Assembly (NCBI GenBank): GCA_022647615.1
Contig: JALCKZ010000001.1
Span: 1,910,178 to 1,974,177 of the forward strand
Source: Bacteroidales bacterium
Lineage (GTDB): Bacteria; Bacteroidota; Bacteroidia; Bacteroidales; UBA932
DNA: 64,000 nucleotides
Direction of reading: 5' to 3'
The notes below the pieces were generated by a model. That model saw nothing but the letters and a program-made list of their open reading frames with translations, searched no databases and was not told where the DNA came from. Of the stretch, positions 52,994 to 61,574 are shown piece by piece; the stretch's first letter is position 1, and each line of letters begins with the position of its first letter. A program made the position numbers and the translations under genes.

Positions 52994-54010
52994 CTATACT
53001 TTATCTTTATTCTTAACAATGTCATATACAGGAACTTGTATTGCCTCATGCAATTTAGCGCACAGCAAATCGGAATCAAGTACAATTCCGCGCGGAGACG
53101 TTGGATTAACACAAACGGCAATCAGCCTGCTCTTTTGAAGGACCTCTATCCTCCCCCCCCTTTTCATGAACAATCTGTAGGCCTCTTCTGTTACAAAAAT
53201 CTTTGTAAAGTCCCTGACCAGCAGTACAATTTCTTTGACTTCCCTGGAATCTGATATCATGTTCAGAAACCTGTCAGTCAGCGCGCCCGCAACAAAAACA
53301 GCTTTGCAATCTTTTGTAAGACTACCCTGTATTTTGTCTATGGTAAGGGAAGATGCAACTTTAAAATCTATCAGCTTCCCCTGGCGGCTCAATCCCCACA
53401 CACCTTTTTCAATCTCCAGAAAAGTCTCTCTCAGAGACTCTTCCGCTTTTTTAATCCCTACAAGTTCTACAATGAATTTTGTTTTCCGCACAAGCCTATC
53501 CATATTAACGGAATAAGCAGCTCCCGTTGTTAAAACCAGACTCTCGCTCACAGCCGGAGATGCGCTGCTTAGCCTGGATAACGCTCCATCTATTATTGTA
53601 AGATTTACGTTAAACTTATTAACCCCTGCAACCCAGCGTCTTAATGACGCAGCTGATGAAGGTCCGCTAAGCAAAATCTTCCCCCCTATCAAAACTTTTG
53701 CGGTAACAATTCTTCCCAAAGAACTTCTCTCATTTGTAATCTCCACTAGTTCACTTAATAGCTGTCGTGACCTGTAAAATACCTCAGCAGTAGAGAAATA
53801 CATCCCCTCTCTCAATGCTATCTCAGGCTTGGCCGTTCCGGTCACCTGATCCTTGCTCTCCCCATCTATCCCAATTGAGGTTACCGCCACCTTACATTGC
53901 GGCGGCAACCTTTTCAGGATAAAATTCAAACATTCTGTCTTCCCGGTATTCTTCTCCAGCCCCACAATAGAGAGGCTTTTGTATTTTGTTATTTCACCTA
54001 TGAAAGACAT
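52994..54010 (-). CDS. kamB: Lysine 5,6-aminomutase reactivase subunit
   Basis: A 338-residue protein with a P-loop near the N-terminus, GLEKNTGKTE (residues 17-26), then VAVTSIGIDGES and a helical region. It is found only beside kamC in lysine-fermentation operons, where the pair reactivates KamDE. It has a long basic middle and no membrane segment. The ATG at 54010 (MSFIGEITKYKSLSIVG) is used rather than the TTG at 54022. It lies between kamA and kamC. Confidence 0.82.
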   Translation of the reverse strand: MSFIGEITKYKSLSIVGLEKNTGKTECLNFILKRLPPQCKVAVTSIGIDGESKDQVTGTAKPEIALREGMYFSTAEVFYRSRQLLSELVEITNERSSLGRIVTAKVLIGGKILLSGPSSAASLRRWVAGVNKFNVNLTIIDGALSRLSSASPAVSESLVLTTGAAYSVNMDRLVRKTKFIVELVGIKKAEESLRETFLEIEKGVWGLSRQGKLIDFKVASSLTIDKIQGSLTKDCKAVFVAGALTDRFLNMISDSREVKEIVLLVRDFTKIFVTEEAYRLFMKRGGRIEVLQKSRLIAVCVNPTSPRGIVLDSDLLCAKLHEAIQVPVYDIVKNKDKV

Positions 54011-54022
54011 AATGCGGTACAA

Positions 54023-55303
54023 TTACTTTTTTACGGCTCCGCGTCTCTTTGCCCTCTCAACTCTCTCTAGATGAGCTGGTTCAATAGACATACCTTTGCC
54101 TTCCAGAAGACCTACGACGCCCTCGCACTCGTGCTTCTCCTTGCAATACTTGCAATTGCACTTCTCGTCTTTGTAGTCTGTCGGTTCTGTATAGGTTGTA
54201 ATAACGCCCTCATAATTTCTAAGGACAACCTTTCCGGGAGCCATGGAAATTATATAGTTAGGCATGATTGGAGTTTTTCCTCCGCCGCCCGGCGCATCAA
54301 TTACAAAAGTAGGAACTGCAAATCCGCTGGTGTGTCCTCTTAGACCTTCCATTATCTCAATGCCCTTGCTTACAGGAGTTCTGAAGTGTTCAAGACCCAT
54401 GGACAAATCGCACTGATAAATGTAATATGGTCTAACTCTCATCTTTACAAGCTCATGCACAAGTTTCATCATGATGTTTACGCAATCATTGATGCCCCTT
54501 AGGAGAACAGACTGGTTTCCTAATGGAACACCGGCATCTGCAAGTCTTGCGCAAGCAGCAGCTGACTCAGCTGTAACTTCCTGAGGATGATTAAAGTGCG
54601 TATTCAACCAAATTGGATGATATTTCTTAAGCATGTTGCAAAGCTCAGGAGTAATTCTCTGAGGGCAAACAACCGGAGTTCTGGTTCCGATTCTGATAAT
54701 CTCAACGTGGTCAATTGTACGAAGCTCTTTGATGATAGACTCAAGTCTCTCATCAGAAACCATCAAAGCATCTCCGCCGGAAAGAAGAACGTCTCTAACC
54801 TGAGGAGTATTTCTGATATATTCAATAGCCTTCTGCACATTGTCCATAGAGTTTGCCTTATCTGTCTGACCCGTAAATCTTCTGCGGGTGCAGTGACGGC
54901 AATACATTGAGCACATGTCAGTTATAAGAAGAAGAACTCTATCCGGATAACGGTGTGTTAATCCAGGAACAGGAGAATCTATATCTTCATGCAGCGGATC
55001 AAGCAGGTCGCCGACAGATTTATGAGTCTCATAAATTGTTGGTATGCACTGCTTTCTAACAGGATCTTCTGGATTGTTAGGGTCAATCAAACTTAAATAG
55101 TAAGGAGTGATGGCCATTCTCAAAGTCTTCAAAGACTCTTTGATACCCTCTTGCTCCTCTTTAGAAAGCTTAATGTATTTCTTAAGATCTTCTAAAGTTT
55201 CTATTCTGTTTTTGACCTGCCAGTGCCAGTCATTCCACTCGGCATCTGTAACCTTTGGGAACAACTCTTTTCTTCTGGAAACGTTTGAATATTTAGCTGC
55301 CAT
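54023..55303 (-). CDS. kamA: L-lysine 2,3-aminomutase (radical SAM)
   Basis: A 426-residue radical-SAM/PLP enzyme that turns L-lysine into L-beta-lysine, the first pathway step. The [4Fe-4S]-SAM motif is CSMYCRHC (Cys131, Cys135, Cys138), and the PLP lysine lies in APGGGGKTP. Length and the C-terminal zinc-type cysteines ([12 protein letters not shown]) match true lysine 2,3-aminomutases, not the shorter EpmB used for EF-P. It begins 13 bases after kdd and ends 12 bases before the kamB start. Confidence 0.95.
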   Translation of the reverse strand: MAAKYSNVSRRKELFPKVTDAEWNDWHWQVKNRIETLEDLKKYIKLSKEEQEGIKESLKTLRMAITPYYLSLIDPNNPEDPVRKQCIPTIYETHKSVGDLLDPLHEDIDSPVPGLTHRYPDRVLLLITDMCSMYCRHCTRRRFTGQTDKANSMDNVQKAIEYIRNTPQVRDVLLSGGDALMVSDERLESIIKELRTIDHVEIIRIGTRTPVVCPQRITPELCNMLKKYHPIWLNTHFNHPQEVTAESAAACARLADAGVPLGNQSVLLRGINDCVNIMMKLVHELVKMRVRPYYIYQCDLSMGLEHFRTPVSKGIEIMEGLRGHTSGFAVPTFVIDAPGGGGKTPIMPNYIISMAPGKVVLRNYEGVITTYTEPTDYKDEKCNCKYCKEKHECEGVVGLLEGKGMSIEPAHLERVERAKRRGAVKK

Positions 55304-55316
55304 AACCAGTTAAAAA

Positions 55317-56360
55317 TTAAGCATATAGTTCAGTGAAAACTTTTCTCAACTTAGGGCACTCTCTAAGTTCCTGCAAAGTAATCTCCGCATGGCCCTTAGT
55401 GTAACCGTTGCCGATAATCATAGTAACATCTTTGCCAACGCCCTCTGCGCCAAGAGCTGCTTTTGTAAAGCTTGTAGCCATAGAGAAGAAATATACAACG
55501 CCGTCATCCTTTGTGCAAAGAACGCTGGTCATCTCTGTGTCATTGATGTTTACGTTATTGATAGTAACATCGCAAAGCTTACCGTTGGTAAGTTTTTCAA
55601 TCTTCTCCAATACCGGAACAGGCTGAGTTGCATTAGCTGTGAATACAACGTCGCAGAAGCCAAGATCCTCTAGTCTCTTAGCACTCTTCTCGCTGTGGCA
55701 TAGTCCAATAACTTTACCTGTAACGCCTGCTCTCTTCTTAGCCTCATAGCAGCAAAGCATTCCGCTCTTTCCGCCAGCGCCAATGATAAGAACTGTATCG
55801 CCCGGTTTAACCAGCTTAGCTGTCTGTGCAGGAGCACCTGCAACGTCAAGAGCAGAAAGAGCCAGTTTCTCAGGAAGATCTGTCGGGATTTTAGCATAAA
55901 TTCCGCTCTCAAATAGAATTGCTTTTCCTTCAATATCTACTTGGTCAACGTCAGCGCGAATCTCTTTAATCTTGTCAATTCTAAGAGGGGTAAGAGAAAG
56001 AGAAACCAATGTCGCAATCTTATCTCCAACCTTAAGATCAATTTTGCCTTTAAGAGCATCACCAATCTTCTCAACTTTGCCAAGAAGCATTCCACCTGAA
56101 CCAGTCCAAGGATTGCGGTGTTTGCCTTGTTTAGCTACGATGTCCATCATAATCTCGGCAATCTTCTTCTTGTCGCCGCCTGCTCTTGTGGAAATATCTG
56201 TAAATGAAGCAGAATCAATATTTAATGTTTGAACGTTGATAAGGATTTCATTATCATAGATTTCATCCATGTTGTTGTCAATCTTATCAGCTGGCTGTGG
56301 AAGCACACCCTTTGGTGAGATAACTCTGTGTGTTCCGTACTTGTTACCTTTCTTTTGCAT
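55317..56360 (-). CDS. kdd: L-erythro-3,5-diaminohexanoate dehydrogenase
   Basis: A 347-residue NAD(P)-dependent oxidative deaminase that converts 3,5-diaminohexanoate to 5-amino-3-oxohexanoate and ammonia. It starts KYGTHRVISPKGVLPQPADKID, the family's N-terminal block, and has a medium-chain-dehydrogenase-like nucleotide site VLIIGAGGKSGMLCCYEAKKRAG. It lacks zinc ligands typical of alcohol dehydrogenases. Position between kce and kamA supports the call. Confidence 0.93.
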   Translation of the reverse strand: MQKKGNKYGTHRVISPKGVLPQPADKIDNNMDEIYDNEILINVQTLNIDSASFTDISTRAGGDKKKIAEIMMDIVAKQGKHRNPWTGSGGMLLGKVEKIGDALKGKIDLKVGDKIATLVSLSLTPLRIDKIKEIRADVDQVDIEGKAILFESGIYAKIPTDLPEKLALSALDVAGAPAQTAKLVKPGDTVLIIGAGGKSGMLCCYEAKKRAGVTGKVIGLCHSEKSAKRLEDLGFCDVVFTANATQPVPVLEKIEKLTNGKLCDVTINNVNINDTEMTSVLCTKDDGVVYFFSMATSFTKAALGAEGVGKDVTMIIGNGYTKGHAEITLQELRECPKLRKVFTELYA

Positions 56361-56432
56361 AAAACTTAATGTTTTAAATGTTATTATTTGTTTAATTGTT
56401 ATTTGATTTCAAAAAAATATGGGGCTTCTCCG

Positions 56433-57263
56433 TTATTTCTTTAGCGGTGCAAGTCCCAGTATCTGACGTGCTTCTGCAGGTGTTGCAATCTCTCTTCCAA
56501 ACTCTTTTGCAAGACGTACAACTTTAGCCACAAGCTCTCCGTTGCTCTTTGCAAGTACTCCTTTGGATAGATAAACATTATCCTCAAAGCCAACTCTTAC
56601 ATGGCCTCCGTGAATAATTGCCATTGCTGCAAGAGGAAATTCATAACGTCCTACTCCGGCTACGGTATAAGTGGAACCTGCTGGTATTGAGCCTGCAAGG
56701 AATGTGAAGTCTCTAATATCTCCTCCAATTCCTCCGTTAACTCCCATAACAAAATCCCAATGAATAGGAGATTTTACATATCCCTTCTTTGCAAGGCGGA
56801 TGCACATCTCAATCATGCTCTTGTCAAAAACTTCGCACTCAGGTTTGATGCCTCTTTCAATCATCTTCTGACCAAAATATTTAATGGTGTTTTCTGTATT
56901 TTCAAAAACATCATCGCCTCCAAAATTCATTGTGCCACAGTCAAGTGTAGCCATTTCCGGATTAAGTTCAGTTGGCTGAAGACGCTCGTCGTTTGTCATG
57001 CCGACGGCACCGCCCGTAGAAGGTTGAATGATAACATCAGGGCAAGCCTTTCTGATAGCATCCATAATTACCTTAAACCTGGCCTTATCCTGAGTCGGCT
57101 TTCCGTCATCATACCTTACATGAAGGTGAATGATGCTGGCTCCGGCCTCGTAAGCGCTCTTGGCTTCTCTTACGTATTCATCTACTGTATAAGGCACTGC
57201 AGGGTTATTCTCTTTTGTAACTTCTGCACCGCTCACACAATTTGTTATAATTAATTTTTCCAT
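56433..57263 (-). CDS. kce: 3-keto-5-aminohexanoate cleavage enzyme
   Basis: A 276-residue zinc TIM-barrel (BKACE family). Metal ligands lie in SIIHLHVR (His-x-His) and in AMAIIHGGHVRVGFEDNVYL with its Glu; further blocks are VIIQPSTGGAVGMTNDER, ATLDCGTMNFG and PIHWDFVMGVNGGIGG. It reacts 5-amino-3-oxohexanoate with acetyl-CoA to give acetoacetate and L-3-aminobutyryl-CoA. It precedes kdd and follows kal in the operon, which sets the substrate assignment within the broad BKACE family. Confidence 0.94.
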   Translation of the reverse strand: MEKLIITNCVSGAEVTKENNPAVPYTVDEYVREAKSAYEAGASIIHLHVRYDDGKPTQDKARFKVIMDAIRKACPDVIIQPSTGGAVGMTNDERLQPTELNPEMATLDCGTMNFGGDDVFENTENTIKYFGQKMIERGIKPECEVFDKSMIEMCIRLAKKGYVKSPIHWDFVMGVNGGIGGDIRDFTFLAGSIPAGSTYTVAGVGRYEFPLAAMAIIHGGHVRVGFEDNVYLSKGVLAKSNGELVAKVVRLAKEFGREIATPAEARQILGLAPLKK

Positions 57264-57305
57264 TTTCTTAAAAATTACCGTCGTGATAATAAAGGTCCCG
57301 ACAGA

Positions 57306-57701
57306 TTATTTATTGTTTTTTCTCTGGCACTTTGCAGGAACAACGCAAGTTCCGCTAGCCTTGCAAACTAAAATTGGCTCTGCCAAAACATCTGCTGCTG
57401 AGTCAGATACATCGGGACGAGGAGCAATTACCTTCTTTGCCTCAAACACCATTTTACGTGATGTGTTGCCGACATGTGTAATTTCACCTGTAGCCTCAAT
57501 ATAATCGCCTGCATGAACCGGAGCTATAAACTCCACATTATCATAAGCTTTGAAAAGTCCCTCATCACCGTCATTAATAATTAACAGTTCTGTAGCAACG
57601 TCTCCAAATAGCTTAAGCATGTGTGCTCCGTCTACAAGTCCGCCGCCGTAATGAGCATCCTCTCCGCCCATTCTCAATCTTATAAGTGATTTCTTTACCA
57701 T
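57306..57701 (-). CDS. kal: 3-aminobutyryl-CoA ammonia-lyase
   Basis: A 131-residue hotdog-fold lyase that removes ammonia from L-3-aminobutyryl-CoA to give crotonyl-Co[34 protein letters not shown] and [26 protein letters not shown] are typical of Kal. Its length is that of the family. The CTGTCGGGA motif follows the stop codon by 1 base (57296-57304), in the sense direction. Confidence 0.92.
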   Translation of the reverse strand: MVKKSLIRLRMGGEDAHYGGGLVDGAHMLKLFGDVATELLIINDGDEGLFKAYDNVEFIAPVHAGDYIEATGEITHVGNTSRKMVFEAKKVIAPRPDVSDSAADVLAEPILVCKASGTCVVPAKCQRKNNK

Positions 57702-57736
57702 TGTATTTCTTTTATTTATAGCCTCTTATGTAAGAA

Positions 57737-58429
57737 TTACTCTCTTACTTTCTGAAGCTTGTTGCTAGATTGATATAGATAAGTTACATAAAGAGAAGGA
57801 GTTATAATCTCTTCTGGTTTGAAAGTTCCGGCAGGAACAATCTTCTCAGCCTCAACGATAACTACATCAGCTGCAGTTGCCATTAGAGGGTTGAAGTTTT
57901 GGGAAGTACCTACGTATGAGCAGTTTCCAAGTTCATCAGCAACTGTTGCTCCAATAAGAGCTACATCTGCGTGAAGTGGTCTCTCCAAAATATAAGTCTT
58001 TCCGTCAACAGTAACTTTCTGCTTAGGAGTCTTGCCATCCTGCTCAAACTCCATAACAGTTCCAAGACCTGTTGTTGTAAGAACACCGCCAAGTCCGCAG
58101 CCGCCGCAGCGAATTCTCTCTGCAAGAGTGCCTTGAGGGCAGAATTCAACTTTAAGTTCACCTGCATTCATCTGAGCTGCAGTATCAGGATTTGTTCCGA
58201 TGTGAGTAGCAAGAAGATGAGAAACCTTGTGATTACCAATTAGATTACCATTTCCAATTCCCTGATATGCAGTATCATTGGAAATGATTGTAAGATCTTT
58301 AACTCCTGTCTTTGAGAGAGCCTCAAGGATATCTAGAGGAGAACCGGCAGATAGGAATCCGCCAACCATAACTGTCATACCGTCCTTAATCTTAGAAACG
58401 GCATCCTGTAATGAAATTCTTTTGTTCAT
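57737..58429 (-). CDS. atoD: Butyrate/acetoacetate CoA-transferase, alpha subunit
   Basis: A 230-residue subunit and first gene of the lysine operon. Family blocks: KDGMTVMVGGFLSAGSPLDILEAL, SNDTAYQGIGNGNLIGN, VEFCPQGTLAERIRCGGCGLGGVLT and ATVADELGNCSYVGTSQNFNP. It pairs with AtoA, which is encoded nine genes downstream. The ATG at 58429 is used; a TTG at 58435 would add two residues. A leader of about 100 bases with a 5' hairpin precedes it. Confidence 0.93.
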   Translation of the reverse strand: MNKRISLQDAVSKIKDGMTVMVGGFLSAGSPLDILEALSKTGVKDLTIISNDTAYQGIGNGNLIGNHKVSHLLATHIGTNPDTAAQMNAGELKVEFCPQGTLAERIRCGGCGLGGVLTTTGLGTVMEFEQDGKTPKQKVTVDGKTYILERPLHADVALIGATVADELGNCSYVGTSQNFNPLMATAADVVIVEAEKIVPAGTFKPEEIITPSLYVTYLYQSSNKLQKVRE

Positions 58430-58488
58430 ATACAAAAAGTTTAAATTATTAATTATTTCTTTTAGACTCTATTATTCAATCTTTTTTT

Positions 58489-58533
58489 CCGCCGCACAGT
58501 ATCTGCAGAATCGTCTGCCCATACCTTAGGCGG
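58489..58533 (-). promoter_or_regulatory. Three-part stem-loop at the predicted 5' end of the lysine operon mRNA
   Basis: On the minus strand CCGCC/GGCGG (58529-58533 with 58489-58493), GTAT/ATAC (58521-58524 with 58499-58502) and GCAG/CTGC (58515-58518 with 58505-58508) nest into one hairpin. It begins where transcription should start (about 58533) and is followed by a run of A, so it is not a terminator; a stability element is likelier. Confidence 0.5.
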
Positions 58534-58537
58534 CTTG

Positions 58538-58545
58538 CAAATATA
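58538..58545 (-). promoter_or_regulatory. -7 element of the lysine fermentation operon
   Basis: TATATTTG on the minus strand matches TAnnTTTG, about 110 bases ahead of atoD. The nearest upstream TTTG is only 15 bases away, so the -33 contact is poor, as expected for an activator-dependent promoter. Confidence 0.55.
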
Positions 58546-58561
58546 ACAAAAAATGTGATAC

Positions 58562-58587
58562 AAAATATAACAACCTTGTTATATTTT
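58562..58587. promoter_or_regulatory. 26-bp palindromic operator upstream of the lysine operon
   Basis: AAAATATAACAA, CC, TTGTTATATTTT: perfect 12-bp inverted halves. An additional half site ATATAACAA (58541-58549) lies 24 bp away and overlaps the -7 box. The palindrome centre is about 42 bases upstream of the predicted start, the position used by Crp/Fnr-type activators. A near copy precedes hbd (60546-60567). Confidence 0.6.
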
Positions 58588-58650
58588 ATAAACATTTGAA
58601 TGTGAATAATATTTTGCGCTTTAAAGGGGGCAAAAAGGGCTTTTTTTTGG

Positions 58651-58658
58651 TAAATTTG
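58651..58658 (+). promoter_or_regulatory. -7 element (TAAATTTG) ahead of the second MscS gene
   Basis: TAAATTTG on the plus strand, 66 bases before ATG 58724; no proper -33 box seen. Confidence 0.35.
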
Positions 58659-58723
58659 CAAACGCAGTTGTTAGAGAGAGTCCAAACTGCCATTTTGGGA
58701 GAAAGTATAACTAATTTGAGTAT

Positions 58724-59743
58724 ATGATTACACTTTTCAATTATCTGATAGCTTTTCTTGGGACCGATGTTGCGGAAGACGCGCAAAAGCTTGCTGCTCA
58801 AGCACAACAAACAACACAGGCAGCCGCAGCAAAGGCAGATTCCCTTCTGCCTAACGCGATGGGCATAAAATCCACCGTCGACAGCGTCTCCCACATGAAT
58901 ACCAGCCAGATTTTTTCCTTCATTACTGACAAAGGACTAAACCTTGGCACTAAGATACTTGCAGCCATTGCAATATATTTGATAGGAGCATGGCTGATTA
59001 AGAAAATCAAAAATATCACCCGCAGAATCTTCACAAAGAAAAACGTTGACCCGTCGCTGTCCTCTTTTGTGCTAAGCACCGTAAGTATCTTGCTTACACT
59101 GATTTTAATAATAGTCACGATAGATACTCTTGGCGTTGACACAACATCTTTTGTTGCCTTGCTGGGAGGTGCCGGACTTGCAATAGGCATGGCCCTGTCT
59201 GGAACTTTACAGAACTTTGCAGGAGGCGTCATGATTTTGATATTCAAGCCATTCAAGGTTGGCGACATGATTGAGGCGGAAGGATTTATAGGAACAGTTT
59301 CTGCTATTGAAATTATATCAACGCACATGACTACGCCTGACAATAAGAAAATAATTCTTCCTAACGGCGCGCTTTTCAACGGAATAATAAATAACTATTC
59401 TGAGATGGGCACAAGAAGATGCGACTGGATAATTGGAATAACCTACGGAGATGATGCTGATAAAGCTAAAGAGTTGTTAATCAACATTATAAAGAGCTGT
59501 CCTCAAATCATGAAGGAGGATGCGCCGGAAGCTCCTTCCGCATTCATAAACAACCTTAGCGCGAGTTCAGTGGATATTGCCGGAAGAGGCTGGGTAAAGA
59601 CAGATGATTATTATACAGCCATGGCTTACGTCACGGAAAAAGTTTACGCAGAATTTCCAAAAGCAGGATTAAGCTTTCCTTATCCGCACATGGATGTTAC
59701 AATGAACAATGCCACTAAAAATCAAGAAGATAAAAAGAATTAA
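58724..59743 (+). CDS. MscS-family mechanosensitive channel
   Basis: A 339-residue channel of ordinary MscS plan: an Ala/Gln-rich N-terminal segment (residues 15-45), three membrane helices, pore helix LLGGAGLAIGMALSGTLQNFAGG, beta domain FKVGDMIEAEGFIGTVSAIEI and the C-terminal cage (DWIIGITYGDDADKAKELL). It opens on hypo-osmotic stress. The crotonase gene starts 11 bases after its stop codon, an odd pairing with butyrate metabolism; it is unlike the 781-residue paralogue at 1118 except in the core. Confidence 0.9.
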   Translation: MITLFNYLIAFLGTDVAEDAQKLAAQAQQTTQAAAAKADSLLPNAMGIKSTVDSVSHMNTSQIFSFITDKGLNLGTKILAAIAIYLIGAWLIKKIKNITRRIFTKKNVDPSLSSFVLSTVSILLTLILIIVTIDTLGVDTTSFVALLGGAGLAIGMALSGTLQNFAGGVMILIFKPFKVGDMIEAEGFIGTVSAIEIISTHMTTPDNKKIILPNGALFNGIINNYSEMGTRRCDWIIGITYGDDADKAKELLINIIKSCPQIMKEDAPEAPSAFINNLSASSVDIAGRGWVKTDDYYTAMAYVTEKVYAEFPKAGLSFPYPHMDVTMNNATKNQEDKKN

Positions 59744-59754
59744 ATTATACTATC

Positions 59755-60534
59755 ATGAACTACACAAAACTAATAGTAGAAGTAAAGGATAAAATCTGCA
59801 CGGTAAAGATTAATAATCCGGAGGCCATGAATGCCCTAAATTCAACCATTCTATCAGAGCTGGACGCAGCATTCACGGAAATTGCTGCAAATGACGGAGT
59901 TTCAGTTGTTGTCATTACCGGTGAGGGACGAGCTTTTGTGGCCGGAGCGGACATTTCACAAATGAGCACCATGAACGCTACTGAGGGCAAAGCCTTTGGA
60001 GTTCAAGGTTCTGCAGTATTCAGAAAAATAGAAAATCTGGATAAGCCTGTTATTGCCGCAATTAACGGTTTCGCACTTGGCGGAGGCTGCGAACTTGCAA
60101 TGGCCTGCGACATTAGGATTGCATCTAACAAAGCTAAGATTGGGCAGCCTGAAACCGGACTTGGAATAACTCCAGGATTCTCTGGAACTCAGAGACTTCC
60201 AAGAATAGTAGGTCTTGGCAAGGCAAAAGAAATTATCTATACCGCAAAACCTATTACCGCAGATGAAGCATACCGCATTGGCTTGGTTAACAAAGTAGTA
60301 GAGCCGGAAGCTCTTATGAACGAGGCATATGCCATGGCAGCCCAAATTGCAAAGAACGCCCCTATTGCATTGAAATACAGCAAAGAAGCTATAAACAAAG
60401 GAATGCAGACAGATATAGATTCAGCTATTGCTTTGGAGAATGATTTGTTTGCTCTTTGCTTCTCCACTGAGGACCAGAAAGAGGGAATGAAGGCATTTTT
60501 TGAGAAGAGGCCTGCAGAGTGGAAAAAGAAATAA
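59755..60534 (+). CDS. Enoyl-CoA hydratase/crotonase (probable 3-hydroxybutyryl-CoA dehydratase)
   Basis: A 259-residue crotonase. Oxyanion-hole blocks AFVAGADISQM and NGFALGGGCELAMACDIRIAS are intact, with catalytic-type Glu residues in CELAMAC and GQPETGLGITPGFSGTQRLPR. Given the neighbours (Hbd downstream, lysine-to-butyrate operon divergent) it most likely hydrates or dehydrates C4 CoA esters (crotonase, Crt). The stop codon is followed directly by CTGTCGGGATAAAA (60535). Confidence 0.9.
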   Translation: MNYTKLIVEVKDKICTVKINNPEAMNALNSTILSELDAAFTEIAANDGVSVVVITGEGRAFVAGADISQMSTMNATEGKAFGVQGSAVFRKIENLDKPVIAAINGFALGGGCELAMACDIRIASNKAKIGQPETGLGITPGFSGTQRLPRIVGLGKAKEIIYTAKPITADEAYRIGLVNKVVEPEALMNEAYAMAAQIAKNAPIALKYSKEAINKGMQTDIDSAIALENDLFALCFSTEDQKEGMKAFFEKRPAEWKKK

Positions 60535-60545
60535 CTGTCGGGATA

Positions 60546-60567
60546 AAAATATAACATGTTTGTTTTA
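60546..60567. promoter_or_regulatory. Near copy of the lysine-operon operator upstream of hbd
   Basis: AAAATATAACATGTTTGTTTTA matches 18 of 22 bases of the operator at 58562, with two of the four differences in the central spacer. It lies just upstream of the hbd -7 box, where the -33 box should be. Confidence 0.5.
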
Positions 60568-60571
60568 TGCC

Positions 60572-60579
60572 TAACTTTG
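60572..60579 (+). promoter_or_regulatory. -7 element of hbd
   Basis: TAACTTTG matches TAnnTTTG; 53 bases before ATG 60633. No TTTG is found 19-21 bases upstream; the operator-like palindrome occupies that place. Confidence 0.5.
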
Positions 60580-60632
60580 CGTAGAACAAGCAAGAAAATT
60601 TACATATAGTTTAACTTTAAATACTTATAAAT

Positions 60633-61478
60633 ATGAAAGTTGCAGTAGTTGGTAACGGTACAATGGGACATGGCATTGCTCAGGCATTTGCCACCGCCGG
60701 CCATGACGTTTTACTAAAAGGGCGCAGTGAAGCTTCACTGGGCAGGGCTCATAAAGCCATTGAAAAATTCCTTACAAGAAGCGTAGAAAAAGGAAAGATG
60801 GAAGCTGCCGTAAAAGACAGCATCCTTGCTAAGATTACCGATACTATGAAGTATGAGGATCTTAAAGACGCAGATCTTGTAATTGAGGTAGTTGCAGAGG
60901 ATATGGCAACAAAGAAAGAGATTTGGCAGACACTTGATAAGGTTTGCAAACCAGAAGCTATTCTTGCTACAAATACTTCCTCTTTGTCAATCACAGAAAT
61001 TGCATCATTCACAACTCGTCCTCAAAATGTAGTTGGAATGCACTTCTTCAATCCGGTTCCGCTTATGAAACTAGTTGAAGTTATCAGCGGCCAGCTAACT
61101 TCCAAAGAAGTTCATGATAAGGCAATTGAGATTGCAAAGGCTGTTGGAAAGACTCCTGTAAGCGTTAACGAGGCTCCGGGATTTGTTGTAAACAGAATCC
61201 TTATTCCTCTTGTAAATGAGGGAGTTGGAATCCTTGCAGACGGAGTTGCATCACGCGATGAGATTGATGCGGCTATGAAGCTTGGAGCTAACCATCCAAT
61301 GGGACCTCTAGAGTTAGGTGACTTGATTGGCTTGGATGTTTGCCTTGCAATCATGGAGGTTCTTTACAATGAATACGGAGACAGCAAGTATCGTCCACAT
61401 CCACTTCTTAAGAAGATGGTACGTGCAGGTCTTCTTGGTAGAAAGACTGGAAAGGGCTTTTATGATTATAGTAAGTAA
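60633..61478 (+). CDS. hbd: 3-hydroxybutyryl-CoA dehydrogenase
   Basis: A 281-residue NAD(P)-dependent dehydrogenase that reduces acetoacetyl-CoA to 3-hydroxybutyryl-CoA. Rossmann motif [31 protein letters not shown], the catalytic His in [28 protein letters not shown] and [16 protein letters not shown] are all present, ending in the expected [13 protein letters not shown]. It has its own promoter and an operator shared with the lysine operon, and joins with the crotonase to turn acetoacetyl-CoA into crotonyl-CoA. Confidence 0.95.
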   Translation: MKVAVVGNGTMGHGIAQAFATAGHDVLLKGRSEASLGRAHKAIEKFLTRSVEKGKMEAAVKDSILAKITDTMKYEDLKDADLVIEVVAEDMATKKEIWQTLDKVCKPEAILATNTSSLSITEIASFTTRPQNVVGMHFFNPVPLMKLVEVISGQLTSKEVHDKAIEIAKAVGKTPVSVNEAPGFVVNRILIPLVNEGVGILADGVASRDEIDAAMKLGANHPMGPLELGDLIGLDVCLAIMEVLYNEYGDSKYRPHPLLKKMVRAGLLGRKTGKGFYDYSK

Positions 61479-61496
61479 CAGCCTAATTGTCAATAT

Positions 61497-61527
61497 AAAA
61501 GCCGCTTTTTCAAGCGGCTTTTTTTTA
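61497..61527. terminator. Intrinsic terminator after hbd
   Basis: AGCCGCTT (61500-61507) and AAGCGGCT (61512-61519) with a 4-base loop, followed by a run of T to 61527 and preceded by AAAA, 18 bases after the hbd stop codon. Confidence 0.88.
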
Positions 61528-61574
61528 TGTCTTTTTTGCAAGTCATTCATGGAATAAAATAACTCTGAGCAAGG

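Noticed and set aside
58430..58533. Lysine riboswitch in the leader of the lysine operon
   Set aside because: The leader is about 100 bases with one simple nested hairpin, too short and too simple for an L-box aptamer of about 170 bases.
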